From Ulvibacter litoralis (GTDB lineage: Bacteria > Bacteroidota > Bacteroidia > Flavobacteriales > Flavobacteriaceae): a stretch of 64,000 nt of DNA. The stretch covers positions 84,540 to 148,539 of the forward strand of contig NZ_FNBA01000006.1 of NCBI RefSeq assembly GCF_900102055.1, in the 5' to 3' direction. Both the position numbers and the translations under genes were made by a program. Shown one piece after another: positions 35,063-43,635 of this stretch (position 1 is the stretch's first letter; every line of letters begins with the position of its first letter). The notes beneath the pieces are model-generated. The model was not told the origin of the DNA. It searched no databases and saw only the letters and a program-made list of their open reading frames with translations.

Positions 35063-36229
35063 ATGAGTAAGATGTACTTTACAGAGGAACATGATTTTTT
35101 CAGAAAAAGTTTTCAAGATTTCTTGCAGAAAGAAGTTGTTCCACATATTGAGAAATGGGAAAAAACAGGAACTATAGACCGTTTTATCTGGGAGAAGTTT
35201 GGTGAAATGGGCTATTTCGGACTTGTATATCCTGAGCAATATGGAGGTATGGATCTTGATTTATTTTATACCGTTATCTTTTTAGAAGAATTGCAAAAGG
35301 TGAATTCAGGAGGTTTTGCTGCTGCAATGTGGGCGCATGCGTACTTGGCAATGACACACCTTAATAAAGAAGGTAACCACGAGCAAAAAGAAAAGTATTT
35401 AACGCCCAGTATTACAGGTGAGAAAATAGGATGTTTGTGTATTACGGAACCATTTGGTGGAAGTGATGTTGGAGGAATGAGAACCACCGCTGTGAAAAAA
35501 GGAGACACCTATGTGATAAATGGATCTAAAACATTTATTACCAATGGAGTTTATAGTGATTATTTAGTGGTTGCTGCTAAAACATCTCCAGAACTAGGAA
35601 ATAAAGGAATCAGTATTTTTGTAATGGACAGAGATACGCCAGGTATTTCTTCTACAAAGTTGGATAAACTTGGATGGAGAGCGAGTGATACTGGAGAAAT
35701 TGCATTTGATAATGTTACAATTCCAGCAACAAATTTAATGGGTGAAGAAAATAAAGGCTTCCCATATATTATGCAGCATTTTGCATTAGAGCGCCTTATT
35801 ATGGGAGTAAACGCACATGCACGTAGCGAATTTGCATTGGAATACACCATACAATACATGAAAGATCGTATCGCTTTCGGACAGCCAATTTCTAAGTTCC
35901 AAGCGTTACGTCATAAAGTTGCGCAATTAACAAGTGAAGTTGAAGTGTGTAAAACGTTCAATTATGTGACGGCAAAACGATTAAATGATGGCGAGTATGT
36001 AGTGAAAGAAGCTACCATGTCTAAGTTAATTTCTACCAAAGTTTCAGACGAAGTAATGTACGAATGTCTTCAGTTGTTAGGAGGATACGGTTATATGGAG
36101 GATTACCCGTTGGCCCGTCTTTTACGAGATAGCCGTTTAGGACCTATTGGTGGAGGTACTTCAGAAATACTTCGAGAAATCATTGCCAAAATGGTCATCG
36201 ATAGCAAAGAATACAAGCCAGCAACATAA
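35063..36229 (+). CDS. Acyl-CoA dehydrogenase
   Basis: 388 residues from the ATG at 35063; a TTG reading from 35009 adds an unlikely basic tail. FAD-dependent oxidation of acyl-CoA thioesters. Blocks: GYFGLVYPEQYGGMDLD, LCITEPFGGSDVGGMRTTA (FAD/substrate), GSKTFITNG, FGQPISKFQALRHKVAQL and GGYGYMEDYPLARLLRD. The usual catalytic Glu before GT is Gly here (PIGGGTSEI, 361-369), while ALERL (Glu243) matches the isovaleryl/long-chain dehydrogenase placement of the base. So it probably takes branched or long acyl-CoA, or belongs to the related glutaryl group. Confidence 0.87.
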   Translation: MSKMYFTEEHDFFRKSFQDFLQKEVVPHIEKWEKTGTIDRFIWEKFGEMGYFGLVYPEQYGGMDLDLFYTVIFLEELQKVNSGGFAAAMWAHAYLAMTHLNKEGNHEQKEKYLTPSITGEKIGCLCITEPFGGSDVGGMRTTAVKKGDTYVINGSKTFITNGVYSDYLVVAAKTSPELGNKGISIFVMDRDTPGISSTKLDKLGWRASDTGEIAFDNVTIPATNLMGEENKGFPYIMQHFALERLIMGVNAHARSEFALEYTIQYMKDRIAFGQPISKFQALRHKVAQLTSEVEVCKTFNYVTAKRLNDGEYVVKEATMSKLISTKVSDEVMYECLQLLGGYGYMEDYPLARLLRDSRLGPIGGGTSEILREIIAKMVIDSKEYKPAT

Positions 36230-36300
36230 ACTTTTCAGAAGCTTATTTTAAAGTTCTTTAAGGATGCGTATATTGTGTGCTCATTAAAATTGACACCCAA

Positions 36301-37728
36301 ATGATTCGTTTCGTTAAAGAACTTTTTTTTTTAATTATCTTAATTTCGTTCACACAAGCTTCTGCTCAGACTGAGCTTAAAAGCAAAGTGGTCGATTTTA
36401 TGAATTATCAACCCATTGAAAGTGCTAGTATTTATCTAGAAAACACAACCATAGGAACCGTTAGTAATGCGGACGGGAATTTTATTCTGAATGTTCCCGA
36501 ATCGAAAGTAAATGATACCCTTGTTATTTCGTCCATCGGGTACAAAAGTTTCCGAAGTGCTGTAAAAGATTTTGATGCATCGATGGATGTTTTTTTAGAA
36601 GAGGATATGGCTTCTTTGGATGAAGTGATTTTAATTGCTGAAACAAGACCCAAAACAGGAAACGATATTGTATTGAGAGCCATTGAGGAATTGCCAGACA
36701 ATCTTCCAGAGCAACCTTACCTTCAGAAGGGGTTTTTACGACACAAAGAACGCAACAAAAAGGAATACAAGTGGCTTATTGAAAGTGCACTTACGTTATA
36801 CGATTCTAGTTATGCTTCCGGAGCCTCCGATAATTTAAAGATTAATGTAGATGAAAATAGAAAGAGCTACGACTTACGTGAAGTTGATAGTTTGTTTGTG
36901 TATTCATCCTATTTAAGAAATACCTCTAGCAATTTTGTAATGAAGTCGAAAGAGCTGCGAAGAGATACCATTGAAACGTCTTCATTAACCAAAGCGATAA
37001 AATGGAATGATGAACGTGTAAACGGATTGAGTGGTCTTTTTAAGGGGCGTCTTAATTTAGTGCGAAATTCGAACCTATCGAAGGCTTTGTTGGGCGAAAA
37101 CATGCTTAAAGGTCATCAATTTAGATTGGATACTGTACTTGTCGATAATGGTAGAAAGCTCTATAAAATTGAAATAACGAAAGGGGATGATTATGTGGGC
37201 TTAAATACCAAGCAGATTTACAATGAAGGCTTCGAGCCTCATGGTTGGTTGTATATTTACTGGGATACCTATGCAATTAAGAAAATTGAATACGACTTGG
37301 TAGCTGCTTCCGATAAGCAAAAACGACGAAGTAAAAGTCTTTTAGGGACGTTAAACAATCACAAGTTGGTAATTACCTACACCGAATATCAAGGAAAGAT
37401 GTATCCTAATTATTTGTATTATGAAACGCCGAAGTTGGTGAATGCCGGCGATAGATCTTCCGATCGTTTGACAAAAACCGAGGCGGAACGTAAAAAGGAA
37501 CGGGAAGAGCAATTTTACTACACCGTGCAAGAAATTTTGTTTACTGAAGTGATTCAGGATCCAGAAGCCATTGCTGAAGCGCTTCAAAAGCCATGGTCGG
37601 ACGATATTTTCGTGCAGCGACCTTACAATAAGGAATTCTGGAAAAATTACAATGTCTTGCTTGAAAGTGAAGAGGAAGAGAAGTTGATTCAGGATTTGAG
37701 CAAACGGGCTACCTTATATAAAGAGTAA
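36301..37728 (+). CDS. Exported protein with carboxypeptidase-like regulatory domain
   Basis: 475 residues from the ATG at 36301, which gives a clean signal peptide (FFLIILISFTQASAQ). The first mature domain (about 23-115: KSKVVDFMNYQPIESASIYL ... TVSNADGNFILNVP ... VISSIGYKSF) is a CarbopepD_reg/CNA-B-like beta sandwich, common at the start of Bacteroidota outer-membrane proteins. The remaining about 350 residues look beta-rich and are typical of a family of unknown function. Periplasmic or outer-membrane-associated. No partner gene is close. Confidence 0.8.
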   Translation: MIRFVKELFFLIILISFTQASAQTELKSKVVDFMNYQPIESASIYLENTTIGTVSNADGNFILNVPESKVNDTLVISSIGYKSFRSAVKDFDASMDVFLEEDMASLDEVILIAETRPKTGNDIVLRAIEELPDNLPEQPYLQKGFLRHKERNKKEYKWLIESALTLYDSSYASGASDNLKINVDENRKSYDLREVDSLFVYSSYLRNTSSNFVMKSKELRRDTIETSSLTKAIKWNDERVNGLSGLFKGRLNLVRNSNLSKALLGENMLKGHQFRLDTVLVDNGRKLYKIEITKGDDYVGLNTKQIYNEGFEPHGWLYIYWDTYAIKKIEYDLVAASDKQKRRSKSLLGTLNNHKLVITYTEYQGKMYPNYLYYETPKLVNAGDRSSDRLTKTEAERKKEREEQFYYTVQEILFTEVIQDPEAIAEALQKPWSDDIFVQRPYNKEFWKNYNVLLESEEEEKLIQDLSKRATLYKE

Positions 37729-37750
37729 TACTTTGTTTCCATGTTTTGTG

Positions 37751-37785
37751 CTTCGGAAAGTGCGGCATTGTAAAACTTTCCGAAG
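37751..37785. repeat. Intergenic hairpin, 11-bp perfect stem
   Basis: CTTCGGAAAGT (37751-37761) and ACTTTCCGAAG (37775-37785). It has no T tract on either side, so it is a weak terminator candidate for the upstream gene; it may protect the mRNA 3' end. Confidence 0.55.
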
Positions 37786-37833
37786 TACAGCTAAAAAAAA
37801 CTGTAAATAAATATCTAATATCAAAAAACTTAC

Positions 37834-37841
37834 TATCTTTG
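37834..37841 (+). promoter_or_regulatory. -7 box of the rpsU promoter
   Basis: TATCTTTG, perfect TAnnTTTG. The transcript would begin about 15 bases before the unusual Shine-Dalgarno sequence. No TTG at -33. Confidence 0.6.
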
Positions 37842-37850
37842 CCGTCCAAA

Positions 37851-37861
37851 AGAGAGGAGGT
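37851..37861 (+). promoter_or_regulatory. Extended Shine-Dalgarno of rpsU
   Basis: AGAGAGGAGGT, 9 bases before the ATG counted from AGGAGG. Against the usual 16S 3' end (ACCUCCUUUCU) all 11 positions can pair, with one G-U. Other starts in the window lack anything comparable. In Bacteroidota the anti-SD is sheltered on the ribosome by bS21 itself, so a strong SD on the bS21 gene suggests autoregulation. Confidence 0.8.
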
Positions 37862-37869
37862 TAAGTACT

Positions 37870-38064
37870 ATGTTAATTATACCAATTAAAGACGGAGAAA
37901 ATATCGATAGAGCATTAAAGCGTTTCAAACGTAAGTTCGATCGTACAGGAACAATGCGTCAATTACGTTCAAGACAAGCTTTTTCAAAGCCGTCAGTTGT
38001 ACGTAGAGCGCAAATCCAAAAAGCACAATACATCCAAGGACTTAGAGACGCTGAAGAAATTTAA
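37870..38064 (+). CDS. rpsU: Ribosomal protein bS21
   Basis: 64 residues, full length: MLIIPIKDGENIDRALKRFKRKF ... RQLRSRQAFSKPS. Basic small-subunit protein near the 16S 3' end. In Bacteroidota ribosomes bS21, with bS18 and bS6, sequesters the anti-Shine-Dalgarno sequence, so most mRNAs are read without SD pairing. This gene itself carries a strong SD, consistent with translation rising when ribosomes lack bS21. It has its own promoter and terminator. Confidence 0.96.
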   Translation: MLIIPIKDGENIDRALKRFKRKFDRTGTMRQLRSRQAFSKPSVVRRAQIQKAQYIQGLRDAEEI

Positions 38065-38089
38065 GCTATTTAACCCTTTATCAGTATAG

Positions 38090-38125
38090 AACCACCAACA
38101 ATCTAATTGTTTGGTGGTTTTTTTT
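38090..38125 (+). terminator. Intrinsic terminator of rpsU
   Basis: Stem AACCACCAA / TTGGTGGTT around a 12-base loop (with additional pairing CAA/TTG inside), followed by a T tract up to 38125. Confidence 0.88.
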
Positions 38126-38247
38126 ATGTTCTAATGTTTGAGTCGCGTTGCTAACCAATATATTTATAGCTTTTCGTGGACACTTCTTTAGTTTGCATTC
38201 ATCAATTTTGTACATTTAGGAATAGAATAGCTTCAAATTAATACAAT

Positions 38248-39138
38248 ATGCCCTTTCAAGATTTTATAGATTACTTAACCCTTGAGAAAAAATACTCTAT
38301 ACATACTGTGGTTGCGTATCAGAAGGATTTAGAAAGTTTTTTGGAGTTTTCTTCGGAAAGATACGAGTACAAGTCACTTTCGGAAGTAAATTATAGTGTC
38401 ATTCGGAGTTGGATTATAAGCTTGGTAGATTCTGGTATTTCAAACAGAACTGTAAATAGGAAAGTCTCCTCGTTAAAGACCTATTATAAATTTTTATTGA
38501 AAACTTCTCAGATTACTGAAAATCCATTATCAAAACACAAAGCCTTAAAAACAACAAAGAAGGTTCAGATTCCCTTTTCAGAAGTAGAAATAGATACCGT
38601 ATTAGACTCTCTTGAAGATGCAACCGATTTTGAGGCAGTTCGGAATAAACTAATCGTAGAGTTGTTTTATTCGACGGGTATTCGTAGAGCAGAGTTGATA
38701 GGGTTGAGGTTGTCTAATGTATCTGTAGCGCAAAAAACAATAAAAGTATTAGGAAAGCGGAATAAAGAACGAATCATTCCATTAGTGCCTTCAGTAGTGC
38801 GTACAATTGAAACATATATAGGTTTGCGATCGGAACTAAATGAGGTTGTAGATTCGGAGTATCTTTTTGTATCGTTAAAAGGAGTTAAAATATATGAAAC
38901 ACTTGTTTACAGAATTATTAATACCTATTTTAGTAAAGCTTCAGAAAAGATAAAAAGAAGTCCTCATATATTACGACATTCTTTTGCAACACATCTTTTA
39001 AATGAAGGGGCAGATATAAATTCTGTAAAAGAGTTGCTGGGGCATTCGAGCTTAGCTTCTACACAAGTCTATACAAATAATAGTATTTCAAAACTTAAAG
39101 AGGTTCATCGTAATGCGCATCCGCGAAACACAAAATAA
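38248..39138 (+). CDS. xerC: Tyrosine recombinase XerC
   Basis: 296 residues. N-terminal core-binding domain (SIHTVVAYQKDLESF ... NRTVNRKVSSLKTYYKFL) and C-terminal catalytic domain. The catalytic set is complete: Arg146 (STGIRRAEL), Lys170 (VLGKRNKER), His240/Arg243 (PHILRHSFATHLL), His266 (LLGHSSLASTQVY) and Tyr275. Resolves chromosome dimers at dif with its partner. The position between rpsU and hpf is the usual one in Flavobacteriaceae, which speaks for the housekeeping enzyme rather than a mobile-element integrase. Confidence 0.92.
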   Translation: MPFQDFIDYLTLEKKYSIHTVVAYQKDLESFLEFSSERYEYKSLSEVNYSVIRSWIISLVDSGISNRTVNRKVSSLKTYYKFLLKTSQITENPLSKHKALKTTKKVQIPFSEVEIDTVLDSLEDATDFEAVRNKLIVELFYSTGIRRAELIGLRLSNVSVAQKTIKVLGKRNKERIIPLVPSVVRTIETYIGLRSELNEVVDSEYLFVSLKGVKIYETLVYRIINTYFSKASEKIKRSPHILRHSFATHLLNEGADINSVKELLGHSSLASTQVYTNNSISKLKEVHRNAHPRNTK

Positions 39139-39224
39139 CATAGGAGAAGAATAAAAATAATGAAATACCAACTTAGTCTTATCTATATAGAGGTGTTTTT
39201 TTTAAATATTAATTAAAAATTTTA

Positions 39225-39533
39225 ATGCGTATGAAAGTAAATGTGCAAACCCCAAATTTTGCGGCAGATAATAAGTTAATTGCATTTGTTGAAAAGCGAC
39301 TTTCTAAGTTAGAACAGTTTTACGATCGCATCATTTTTGCAGATGTATTTCTTAAAGTTCAAAAAACCAGTGAGAAACAAAATAAAATGGTAGAAATTTT
39401 GCTGAGTATTCCTGGTGGAGATTTGATGGTAAAAAAGGATGCGAAAACTTTTGAGGAAGGAACTGACGAATGTGTACAGTCCTTAGAACGACAGCTTAAG
39501 AAACGAAAACAAAAAGAAAGAGCATTTTTTTGA
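39225..39533 (+). CDS. hpf: Ribosome hibernation promoting factor, short form
   Basis: 102 residues (ATG at 39225; the second ATG at 39231 also fits). The whole protein is the HPF/RaiA domain: VNVQTPNFAADNKLIAFVEKRLSKLEQFYDRI, broken by FADVFLKVQKT and ending QLKKRKQKERAFF. It binds the 30S decoding centre of idle ribosomes. No C-terminal dimerisation domain, so it is the short type. It precedes the tRNA cluster by about 110 bases. Confidence 0.93.
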   Translation: MRMKVNVQTPNFAADNKLIAFVEKRLSKLEQFYDRIIFADVFLKVQKTSEKQNKMVEILLSIPGGDLMVKKDAKTFEEGTDECVQSLERQLKKRKQKERAFF

Positions 39534-39553
39534 AAAAAAAAATACAAAAAAGT

Positions 39554-39583
39554 TTTCAAAAGTGAATATTATATATATCTTTG
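39554..39583 (+). promoter_or_regulatory. Promoter of the tRNA-tuf cluster
   Basis: TATCTTTG at 39576-39583 (perfect -7). At the correct 19-base distance lies TTT instead of TTG (39554-39556). Well placed to drive the four tRNAs and tuf. Confidence 0.65.
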
Positions 39584-39584
39584 C

Positions 39585-39610
39585 AGTCCGTTAGAAATAG
39601 CGGACTTTTT
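39585..39610 (+). other. 5' leader hairpin of the tRNA transcript
   Basis: AGTCCG / CGGACT, a 6-bp stem with 10-base loop, followed by TTTT. It begins 2 bases after the -7 box, so it would sit at the very start of the RNA. Terminator-like in form but too early to act as a normal one. Confidence 0.5.
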
Positions 39611-39645
39611 TATGCTGAAATTTCGGTGTAAAAAATGGCAAAAAA

Positions 39646-39719
39646 GCCGATGTAGCTCAGCTGGCTAGAGCAGCTGATTTGTAATCAGCAGGTCGTGGGT
39701 TCGAGTCCCTCCATCGGCT
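39646..39719 (+). tRNA. tRNA-Thr (TGT)
   Basis: Acceptor GCCGATG pairs with CATCGGC; D arm TAGCTCAGCTGG; anticodon stem GCTGA/TCAGC with loop TTTGTAA, anticodon TGT; T arm GGGTTCGAGTCCC. No encoded CCA. First of four tRNAs before tuf. Confidence 0.96.
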
Positions 39720-39763
39720 CTTTTTAAAAGAGAAAAAGTTCTTTAAAATACTATATAGTTTGA

Positions 39764-39845
<82 letters not shown>

Positions 39846-39932
39846 CAAAATTTATTCTTTTTTATAAAAGATTTTATGTAGTATTGTACTCTGAAAAAAA
39901 ATTAGATTCTAAATCTTAAATTTAGAATAAAA

Positions 39933-40005
39933 GCGGGAGTAGCTCAGTTGGTAGAGCGTCAGCCTTCCAAGCTGAATGTCGCCGGTTCGAACCCGGTCTC
40001 CCGCT
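39933..40005 (+). tRNA. tRNA-Gly (TCC)
   Basis: Acceptor GCGGGAG/CTCCCGC; anticodon stem TCAGC/GCTGA, loop CTTCCAA, anticodon TCC; T arm CCGGTTCGAACCCGG. Confidence 0.96.
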
Positions 40006-40116
40006 CTAAATAATTGGTAATCATGAATAGTGTTTGATTTCTAATTATAAATTTTGAGTTTAAAGGTTGTTAATTCAACTTTAAGCCTTCTAACTCTAAA
40101 CCTGCAAACCCAGTAA

Positions 40117-40188
<72 letters not shown>

Positions 40189-40243
40189 CAATTTTGTTTA
40201 CAATTGAACACTAATATATAACTTAAGATTAAATTAATACAAC

Positions 40244-41431
40244 ATGGCAAAAGGAACATATGATCGTTCGAAACCTCACTTAAATGTAGGTACTATTGGA
40301 CACGTAGATCACGGTAAAACAACTTTAACTGCTGCTATTACAAAAGTAATGGCGGATGCTGGTTTTTCAGAAGCTAGATCTTTTGATCAAATTGACAACG
40401 CTCCTGAAGAAAAAGAAAGAGGTATCACAATTAACTCTTCACACGTAGAGTACCAAACTGCTAATCGTCACTACGCTCACGTTGACTGTCCTGGTCACGC
40501 GGATTACGTAAAGAACATGGTAACTGGTGCTGCACAAATGGATGGTGCTATCTTAGTAGTTGCTGCTACAGATGGTCCAATGCCTCAAACACGTGAGCAC
40601 ATCCTTTTAGGTCGTCAGGTAGGTATTCCACGTATCGTTGTATTCATGAATAAAGTGGATATGGTTGATGATGAGGAATTATTAGAATTAGTTGAGATGG
40701 AGATCAGAGATCTTCTTTCTTTCTACGAATATGATGGTGACAATGGTCCTGTTATTGCTGGTTCTGCACTTGGTGCATTGAACGGTGAGCAAAAATGGGT
40801 TGATACAGTTATGGAATTGATGGAAGCAGTTGATGCTTGGATCGAAGAGCCACAACGTGAAGTTGACAAGCCATTCTTGATGCCTATTGAAGATGTATTC
40901 TCTATTACAGGTCGTGGTACTGTAGCAACTGGTCGTATTGAGACTGGTATCGCTAACACTGGGGATCCTGTAGAGATTATCGGTATGGGTGCTGAGAAAT
41001 TAACATCTACTATTACTGGTATTGAAATGTTCCGTCAAATTCTTGATAGAGGTGAAGCTGGAGATAATGCTGGTATTCTTTTAAGAGGTATTGAGAAAAC
41101 TCAAATCTCTAGAGGTATGGTAATCGTTAAGCCAGGTTCTGTAACTCCTCACGCTAAGTTTAAAGCAGAGGTTTACGTTCTTAAGAAAGAAGAAGGTGGA
41201 CGTCATACTCCATTTCATAACAACTACCGTCCACAATTTTACGTGCGTACAACAGATGTAACTGGTAATATTAGTCTTCCAGAAGGTGTTGAAATGGTAA
41301 TGCCTGGTGATAACTTAACAATTCACGTTGAGTTGATTCAAGCTATTGCAATGAACATTGGTTTACGTTTCGCTATCCGTGAAGGTGGTAGAACTGTAGG
41401 TGCTGGTCAAGTAACTGAGATTTTAGACTAA
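40244..41431 (+). CDS. tuf: Elongation factor Tu
   Basis: 395 residues, full length. GTPase motifs: [10 protein letters not shown] (G1), DCPGHADY (G3), NKVD (G4), GSALGAL (G5), then the two beta-barrel domains to [10 protein letters not shown]. Delivers aminoacyl-tRNA to the ribosomal A site. Codon use is noticeably more biased than in neighbours, as expected for a highly expressed gene. Probably cotranscribed with the four upstream tRNAs; no TAnnTTTG box was seen in the 55-base gap. Confidence 0.98.
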   Translation: MAKGTYDRSKPHLNVGTIGHVDHGKTTLTAAITKVMADAGFSEARSFDQIDNAPEEKERGITINSSHVEYQTANRHYAHVDCPGHADYVKNMVTGAAQMDGAILVVAATDGPMPQTREHILLGRQVGIPRIVVFMNKVDMVDDEELLELVEMEIRDLLSFYEYDGDNGPVIAGSALGALNGEQKWVDTVMELMEAVDAWIEEPQREVDKPFLMPIEDVFSITGRGTVATGRIETGIANTGDPVEIIGMGAEKLTSTITGIEMFRQILDRGEAGDNAGILLRGIEKTQISRGMVIVKPGSVTPHAKFKAEVYVLKKEEGGRHTPFHNNYRPQFYVRTTDVTGNISLPEGVEMVMPGDNLTIHVELIQAIAMNIGLRFAIREGGRTVGAGQVTEILD

Positions 41432-41460
41432 TTTTTTAGTCATAAATAATAAAGAGTTTT

Positions 41461-41487
41461 AAGGTGTCCGCTTATAGCGGACGCCTT
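41461..41487 (+). terminator. Hairpin after tuf, likely terminator
   Basis: AAGGTGTCCGC / GCGGACGCCTT, 11 bp with one G-U and a 5-base loop, followed by GACTTTTAT. The T tract is short, so termination may be partial and let the downstream tRNA-Trp/secE genes be read. Confidence 0.72.
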
Positions 41488-41549
41488 GACTTTTATAACG
41501 GGTTTAGCTTTATTGCGTCTGCATAGATGAAAATAGCGACTCTATATAA

Positions 41550-41622
41550 ACGGGTTTAGCTCAGTTGGTAGAGCACTGGTCTCCAAAACCAGGTGTCGTG
41601 AGTTCGAGTCTCTCAACCCGTG
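41550..41622 (+). tRNA. tRNA-Trp (CCA)
   Basis: Acceptor ACGGGTT/AACCCGT, discriminator G; anticodon stem CTGGT/ACCAG, loop CTCCAAA, anticodon CCA; T arm GAGTTCGAGTCTC. Immediately upstream of secE, as in many bacteria. Confidence 0.96.
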
Positions 41623-41646
41623 CAAGAATGTATTAAATATCAAGTG

Positions 41647-41835
41647 ATGGTAAATTATCTTAAAGAATCTTATAACGAGCTTAGAAATCATGTGACTTGG
41701 ACTCCTTTGTCTGAAGCGCAACGTCTTACAGTTATTGTAGCTGCGTTTTCAATACTCCTAGCATTAGCTGTTTGGGGGATTGATAGTGTGTTTAGCAAGA
41801 TAATAGCTTATTATTTTGAATTGATTAAGTCGTAA
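41647..41835 (+). CDS. secE: Protein translocase subunit SecE
   Basis: 62 residues from the ATG at 41647. A longer GTG reading from 41620 would overlap the tRNA-Trp 3' end and is rejected. MVNYLKESYNELRNHVTWTP is the conserved cytoplasmic amphipathic part, followed by one membrane span (about 27-50). Essential clamp of the SecYEG channel. First protein gene of the secE-nusG-rpl-rpo run. Confidence 0.95.
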   Translation: MVNYLKESYNELRNHVTWTPLSEAQRLTVIVAAFSILLALAVWGIDSVFSKIIAYYFELIKS

Positions 41836-41843
41836 TAAAAGAT

Positions 41844-42398
41844 ATGACTGAAACAAAAAGTACAAAGAAGTGGTATGTTGTTCGTTCAGTGAGTGGACAA
41901 GAAAACAAGATTAAAGCGTATATCGAATCTGAGATTACACGTTTAAATCTTGAAGACTATATTGAACAAGTTTTAGTACCTACTGAAAAAGTTATACAAA
42001 TTAGAAACGGAAAAAAAATAAACAAAGAACGCGTTTATTTTCCAGGGTATATCATGGTTCAAGCTAGCTTGGCTGGAGAAATACCTCATATTATAAAATC
42101 TATCAATGGTGTTATTGGTTTCCTTGGTGAGACTAAAGGTGGTGAGCCTGTTCCATTACGTCAGTCGGAAGTGAATAGAATGTTAGGGAAGGTTGATGAA
42201 TTGTCTGTTAAAGATGATAACGTGAGTATTCCTTATGTGATTGGAGAGACTGTAAAAGTAATCGATGGTCCATTTAACGGATTTAATGGTACTGTTGAAA
42301 AAATTAATGAAGAAAAGCGTAAGCTTGAGGTAATGGTTAAGATTTTCGGAAGAAAGACACCATTAGAATTGAGTTATATGCAAGTTGAAAAAGTTTAA
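41844..42398 (+). CDS. nusG: Transcription termination/antitermination factor NusG
   Basis: 184 residues. The NGN domain begins KKWYVVRSVSGQENKIK, contains INKERVYFPGYIMVQ and continues to the KOW domain, which starts IGETVKVIDGPFNGFNGTVEKIN (split, about 132-154). Binds RNA polymerase and links it to Rho or the ribosome. 8 bases after secE, so cotranscribed. Confidence 0.97.
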   Translation: MTETKSTKKWYVVRSVSGQENKIKAYIESEITRLNLEDYIEQVLVPTEKVIQIRNGKKINKERVYFPGYIMVQASLAGEIPHIIKSINGVIGFLGETKGGEPVPLRQSEVNRMLGKVDELSVKDDNVSIPYVIGETVKVIDGPFNGFNGTVEKINEEKRKLEVMVKIFGRKTPLELSYMQVEKV

Positions 42399-42416
42399 TT
42401 GTTACACGCTGTAATA

Positions 42417-42450
42417 GATTTTTTCTTAGGCTTCCACTTTTGAAAAAATC
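42417..42450 (+). promoter_or_regulatory. Inverted repeat in the nusG-rplK gap, possible L1 leader
   Basis: GATTTTTTC / GAAAAAATC, 9 bp perfect with a 16-base loop. In other bacteria L1 represses the rplK-rplA mRNA by binding a leader structure; whether this is that site cannot be told from sequence. Confidence 0.35.
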
Positions 42451-42468
42451 CAAATTAAAATTAAAGAA

Positions 42469-42906
42469 ATGGCAAAAGAAGTCAGTAAAGTAGTAAAGTT
42501 ACAAGTTCGTGGAGGTGCCGCTAACCCGTCGCCACCAGTTGGACCCGCTTTAGGTGCTGCTGGTGTGAACATCATGGAGTTCTGTAAGCAATTTAATGCT
42601 AGAACTCAGGATAAGCAAGGTAAAGTATTGCCTGTGCAGATTACGGTTTATAAAGACAAGTCTTTCGACTTCGTTATTAAAACTCCACCTGCTGCAGTGC
42701 AAATCCTTGAAGCTGCTAAGGTCAAAAAAGGATCTGGTGAGCCACACGTTAAGAAGGTAGCGACTATTTCTTGGGATCAAGTAAAAACGATCGCAGAAGA
42801 TAAAATGCCCGATTTGAATGCATTTTCAATTGAGTCTGCTATGAAAATGGTGGCTGGAACTGCAAGATCAATGGGAGTGAAAATAAAAGGTGCTGAACCT
42901 TTTTAA
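42469..42906 (+). CDS. rplK: Ribosomal protein uL11
   Basis: 145 residues. [20 protein letters not shown] near the start, then [14 protein letters not shown] and the C-terminal rRNA-binding part ending IKGAEPF. Forms the GTPase-associated centre with L10/L12. Followed after 21 bases by rplA. Confidence 0.98.
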   Translation: MAKEVSKVVKLQVRGGAANPSPPVGPALGAAGVNIMEFCKQFNARTQDKQGKVLPVQITVYKDKSFDFVIKTPPAAVQILEAAKVKKGSGEPHVKKVATISWDQVKTIAEDKMPDLNAFSIESAMKMVAGTARSMGVKIKGAEPF

Positions 42907-42927
42907 TCAAGTTAAAGAATCTATAAA

Positions 42928-43620
42928 ATGGCAAGATTAACAAAAAAGCAAAAAGAAAATACTGCTAAGGTTGAGTCTAAGACTTATACTCTTGCAGATG
43001 CTTCTGCTTTAATAAAAGAAATCTCCAACACAAACTTTGATCCTTCTGTGGATTTAGCGGTGCGTCTTAATGTAGACCCACGTAAAGCTAACCAGATGGT
43101 AAGAGGTGTTGTAACCTTACCTCACGGTACAGGTAAAGATGTAAAAGTATTAGCGTTAGTAACTCCAGATAAGGAAGCTGAAGCTAAAGAAGCTGGTGCA
43201 GACTATGTTGGATTAGATGAGTACCTCGACAAAATTAAAGGAGGTTGGACAGATGTTGACGTTATTGTAACAATGCCGAGTGTTATGGGTAAATTAGGAC
43301 CATTAGGACGTGTTTTAGGACCTCGTGGATTAATGCCTAACCCAAAAACTGGTACTGTAACAATGGATGTTGCTAAAGCTGTTTCTGATGTGAAAGCTGG
43401 TAAAATTGACTTTAAAGTTGATAAAACTGGTATTATTCACGCAGCAATTGGAAAAGCGTCTTTTGATGCCGATAAAATTGCAGGAAACGCAAAAGAATTA
43501 TTAACTACCCTAGTTAAATTGAAACCTCAGGCTTCTAAAGGTGTTTATATTAAAAGCATTTTTATGTCTAGCACAATGAGTCCAAGTGTGGAAATTGACA
43601 CTAAAAGATTTGTTGAGTAG
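42928..43620 (+). CDS. rplA: Ribosomal protein uL1
   Basis: 230 residues. Signatures: [34 protein letters not shown] (about 129-148) and [15 protein letters not shown]. Forms the mobile L1 stalk at the E site. In other bacteria it also represses its own mRNA. 15 bases from rplJ. Confidence 0.98.
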   Translation: MARLTKKQKENTAKVESKTYTLADASALIKEISNTNFDPSVDLAVRLNVDPRKANQMVRGVVTLPHGTGKDVKVLALVTPDKEAEAKEAGADYVGLDEYLDKIKGGWTDVDVIVTMPSVMGKLGPLGRVLGPRGLMPNPKTGTVTMDVAKAVSDVKAGKIDFKVDKTGIIHAAIGKASFDADKIAGNAKELLTTLVKLKPQASKGVYIKSIFMSSTMSPSVEIDTKRFVE

Positions 43621-43635
43621 TAAAATTTAGAAATT

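Noticed and set aside
37751..37785. Hairpin as a strong intrinsic terminator
   Set aside because: No T tract on either strand; kept only as an unassigned hairpin.
38248..39138. xerC as a mobile-element integrase near tRNA genes
   Set aside because: Standard housekeeping position between rpsU and hpf; no att-like direct repeats or cargo genes around the tRNAs.
41620..41646. GTG start for secE at 41620
   Set aside because: Overlaps the 3' end of tRNA-Trp; the ATG at 41647 gives the standard SecE start.
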